From: Chitinophagales bacterium
GTDB taxonomy: Bacteria; Bacteroidota; Bacteroidia; Chitinophagales; UBA10324
DNA length: 10,132 nucleotides
NCBI GenBank assembly: GCA_013695715.1
Contig: JACCZZ010000242.1
Location: 1 to 10,132, forward strand
Reading direction: 5' to 3'
In this document: in pieces, positions 7,687 through 10,132 of the stretch
Layout: each line of letters opens with the position of its first letter
Position numbering within the stretch: the stretch's first letter is position 1
Made by a program: the position numbers and the translations under genes
Notes under the pieces: model-generated
The model's database searches: none
What the model was told of the DNA's origin: nothing
Seen by the model: only the letters and a program-made list of their open reading frames with translations

Positions 7687-9765
7687 ATGAAAGTTAATTT
7701 GACTCTGTTCCTTTTTTTCGCAACCATCATATCATTGCATGCCCAGTACAAATATGTTTACCCGTTGCCAGGGTCTGCTTTTCATAATCCCCAAACCAAT
7801 ATCATTTTAAAGAATGGTGCCTTTATAGACCCTGCTTCTCTAACCGGTAACATCCTGGAAATAATTGGTTCTGAAAGCGGCAAACATGCTTATACTGCAA
7901 GATTATCGGATGATAACAAGACAGTGGTGGTAAAACCAAAAACAAGTTTCAATTATGGAGAAAATATAACGGTAAATGTTTATTCTACATTGAAGACAAA
8001 AGAGGGCAAAACCATTGATGGCTCCACCTTTAACTTCAAAACACGAAAGGAGATTACCGCAGAAGAAAAAGAAAGATATGAGCAAAGCAGATTGGAAGAG
8101 CTAGCGGAATTGTTAGGATATAATGACAGTAAAAAAACTGCCCAAAAAATGTCATATCCTCTTGATTCCATGCCCACCTTTCAGATCACTCATAATGAAA
8201 ACCCACCGGGTCGTGTGTTCTACTGCAATCAGCAGGAAGTGAATGATGAGGACATGAATTCTTTTCCTACCATTATTGAGAACGATGGCACTATCATCTG
8301 GGCACGCGATCTTGGAATTAATGGCCATGATTTTAAAATAAATTATAATGGTTACCTCACTTATTATAAATATACCACAGCCCGATGGATGGTGATGGAT
8401 TCCAATTATAATCTTATTGATTCTGTACAATGTGGAAACGGGTACGCTGATGAAACCAACGGCCATGACATGGTGATGTATCCGAACGGCCATGTATATC
8501 TATTTGCATATAATGATCAAACTGTTGACATGACTGCTTACGGCGGAGTAGCCAATGCTACTGTCAAACAGATAGTACTACAAGAGCTTGATGCAAGTCA
8601 TGATGTTATCTTTGAATGGAGAAGCTTTGATCATTTTGAGTTTACTGATGCCATTGCTGCCGTGCCTCTTACCAACGCTACGGTAGATTACTGCCATACA
8701 AATTCAATAGAGAGGGATTTTGATGGTAACATTCTGATCTCAAGCAGAAACTTGAGTGAATTGACTAAAATAAATTCTGAAACCGGAGCTATCATTTGGC
8801 GCATGGGTGGTGAAAACAACCAGTTCACCTTTGTAAATGATAATATTCCAGAACATTTCAGCCAGCAACATGATTTACGCCGTTTGCCAAACGGACACAT
8901 CACCATTTTTAATAATGGAAATTATTTGCCAGTTGAAAGATCCAGCGCAAAAGAATATGCATTGGATGAGGTAAATAAGATCGCCACCCTGGTTTGGTAT
9001 TATGAACATCCGGACATTAATGGAAATCCTGTATTTGGCCGTGCCTCTGGCAGCACCCAGCGTTTAGCCAATGGAAATACGATGATTTGCTGGGGCACTA
9101 TTTATTGGAACCTCGGCATGCCTAATATGACGGAGGTGAATTATCAGAAGCAGATCGTATGGGAAATGGCCTTTGATGAAACTGGGCAAAAAAGTTACAG
9201 GGCTCATAGATACCTATGGAATCCTTGCAGCAGAATTACCAGTTATACAATGAAGTCGAATGTACAGCCTTTAAAAGTTGTACTTAGCTGGAGGCCTGCG
9301 ACTGGAGCAAAAGCTTACGAGGTAAGCTACCGGAAATTTGGAAGTAGCAACTGGATAGTAATAAAGACAAATAAAATTAAAATAGCGCTTACTGGCCTTA
9401 CACCAAATTCAACTTATCAATGGAAGGTGAGAACCCTCTGCTCAGGCAGCCTTACCTCCGCTTATTCTGAATTAGCTAAGTTTACAACAGATCCAATGAA
9501 AATTAATCTGCCTGCAAATGACGCTGCTCTGGAAATTGCTGTATATCCGATTCCCGCTAACAATTATATAACTATTTCATTGCATAATGCATTAAACGCA
9601 TCCTTAATTATTACAGATGTTGTCGGTAAAATTGTATATGAGACTGCCAGTCAAGAAGAAAATTTGACTTTGAATGTAGATGTGGCTAATTGGATAGATG
9701 GAGTTTATCTGGTGAAGCTGAAAAATGATTTACATTCTGTGAGCCAAAAACTCATTGTAAATTAA
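7687..9765 (+). CDS. Exported arylsulfotransferase-like protein with T9SS sorting domain, copy 2
   Basis: A 692-residue paralogue of the preceding gene, 123 bases downstream of it. Signal peptide 1-19 (SLHA, then QYKY); Ig-like domain (about 20-120, with PLPGSAFHNPQTNII); a charged helical segment (about 123-145, EEKERYEQSRLEELAELL) where copy 1 differs; arylsulfotransferase-like beta-propeller (about 165-513); FN3 (about 516-603, YEVSYRKFGSSNW); sorting domain (about 614-692). The putative catalytic set is complete: H260 (TNGHDMVMYPNG), H337 and N339 (CHTNSIERDFDG), R354 (ISSRNLSE) and H395 (QQHDLRRLPNG). The E. coli AssT disulfide I recall near the active-site His has no counterpart here, since no cysteine lies between 336 and 468. 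The sorting domain reads YPIPAN where most have YPNPAN. The predicted role is sulfate transfer between aryl compounds at or outside the cell surface; the substrate is unknown. Confidence 0.87.
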   Translation: MKVNLTLFLFFATIISLHAQYKYVYPLPGSAFHNPQTNIILKNGAFIDPASLTGNILEIIGSESGKHAYTARLSDDNKTVVVKPKTSFNYGENITVNVYSTLKTKEGKTIDGSTFNFKTRKEITAEEKERYEQSRLEELAELLGYNDSKKTAQKMSYPLDSMPTFQITHNENPPGRVFYCNQQEVNDEDMNSFPTIIENDGTIIWARDLGINGHDFKINYNGYLTYYKYTTARWMVMDSNYNLIDSVQCGNGYADETNGHDMVMYPNGHVYLFAYNDQTVDMTAYGGVANATVKQIVLQELDASHDVIFEWRSFDHFEFTDAIAAVPLTNATVDYCHTNSIERDFDGNILISSRNLSELTKINSETGAIIWRMGGENNQFTFVNDNIPEHFSQQHDLRRLPNGHITIFNNGNYLPVERSSAKEYALDEVNKIATLVWYYEHPDINGNPVFGRASGSTQRLANGNTMICWGTIYWNLGMPNMTEVNYQKQIVWEMAFDETGQKSYRAHRYLWNPCSRITSYTMKSNVQPLKVVLSWRPATGAKAYEVSYRKFGSSNWIVIKTNKIKIALTGLTPNSTYQWKVRTLCSGSLTSAYSELAKFTTDPMKINLPANDAALEIAVYPIPANNYITISLHNALNASLIITDVVGKIVYETASQEENLTLNVDVANWIDGVYLVKLKNDLHSVSQKLIVN

Positions 9766-9800
9766 ATCACAGGGATTAGGCTTAAAGAAAGGGAAGCATA

Positions 9801-9818
9801 GCATCTTTTCTAAGATGC
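9801..9818 (+). other. Hairpin between array copies 2 and 3
   Basis: GCATCTT (9801-9807) and AAGATGC (9812-9818) form a 7-bp perfect stem with the loop TTCT, 35 bases after the copy 2 stop. Outside it, GAAG (9793-9796) can pair with CTTC (9820-9823, after a bulge). There is no downstream T-run, so termination is uncertain. It may be a partial terminator or an mRNA 3'-end stabiliser. Confidence 0.4.
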
Positions 9819-9888
9819 CTCTTCATCCTTGAAAAAAGTGAGTACAATTATAAAAACCTTAAACTATCAACATCATCAACCATAACAT

Positions 9889-10132
9889 ATGAAAATTAAC
9901 TTAACAATGCTGCTTGCTTTTGCTACTATTCTATCACTTAAAGCACAGTTTAAGTATGTAAATCCGCTACCTGGTTCTGCTTTTCATAATCCGCAAACCA
10001 ATATTATTTTAAGAAATGGCGGATTTATTGACGCGGCTTCGATTTCTGATAACCTGGAAATAATAGGATCGGTAAGTGGTAAGCATGATTACTCTGCAAG
10101 ATTATCCGATGATAATAAAACGGTGATCATAA
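9889..10132 (+). CDS. Arylsulfotransferase-like protein, copy 3, N-terminal fragment cut by window edge
   Basis: ATG at 9889 opens a frame of 81 complete codons that runs off the right edge with no stop. The visible product has a signal peptide (1-19, ILSLKA then QFKY) and most of the Ig-like domain, including PLPGSAFHNPQTNIIL and ARLSDDNKTV. By hand alignment about 60 of 81 residues are identical to the start of copy 2, including within the signal peptide, with one single-residue gap near residue 55. The similarity to copy 1 is lower. By analogy the missing part should hold the propeller, FN3 and sorting domain, but this cannot be seen. It is the third head-to-tail member, 123 bases after copy 2. 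I found no convincing -7 box upstream, only an A-rich leader (9832-9888). Confidence 0.88.
   Translation, partial: MKINLTMLLAFATILSLKAQFKYVNPLPGSAFHNPQTNIILRNGGFIDAASISDNLEIIGSVSGKHDYSARLSDDNKTVII

Noticed and set aside
7564..9888. Both gaps between array members are exactly 123 bases, suggesting a duplicated spacer
   Set aside because: The two gap sequences do not align by eye beyond a shared 9-mer (ATAGCATCT) at different offsets. Equal length looks like coincidence.

Overview
The window looks like a chromosomal segment of a low-GC member of the Bacteroidota. Three things point there: several secreted proteins end in type IX secretion (T9SS) C-terminal sorting domains, upstream regions carry Bacteroidota-type -7 boxes (TAnnTTTG) instead of sigma70 hexamers, and an ftsK gene is followed directly by a lolA-family gene. 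No RNA genes, CRISPR array, transposase or integrase were recognised, and no gene-free stretch exceeds 300 bases.

Layout. Positions 1-425 (minus) hold the N-terminal part of an L-glutamate gamma-semialdehyde (1-pyrroline-5-carboxylate) dehydrogenase, which runs off the left edge. A 219-base divergent intergenic region follows; it has a good minus-strand promoter and a leader hairpin. Next come ftsK (645-3164) and a lolA-family gene (3211-3879), 46 bases apart and probably co-transcribed. A 16-bp perfect hairpin (3975-4014) separates lolA from a convergent minus-strand gene (4033-5202), which encodes a secreted Ig-like/FN3/FN3/T9SS-sorting protein.

The right half (5464-10132) is the accessory part. 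It is a head-to-tail array of at least three paralogous genes for large exported proteins with the same build: signal peptide, Ig-like domain, arylsulfotransferase-like beta-propeller, FN3 domain and T9SS sorting domain. The third copy is cut by the right edge and is visible only as its first 81 codons. Both complete copies keep a His...HxN...Arg...His constellation matching the catalytic residues remembered for bacterial arylsulfate sulfotransferase, so they are plausibly active enzymes at the cell surface or outside the cell. Copies two and three are much closer to each other than to copy one, so the array seems to have grown by a recent tandem duplication.

The left half is housekeeping: proline/glutamate catabolism, chromosome segregation and lipoprotein trafficking. 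The right half is a surface or secreted module. The minus-strand FN3 protein shares the FN3 subtype and sorting-domain type with the array and lies divergently beside it, which suggests, but does not prove, a functional or evolutionary link. The substrate of the sulfotransferase-like proteins cannot be read from the sequence.
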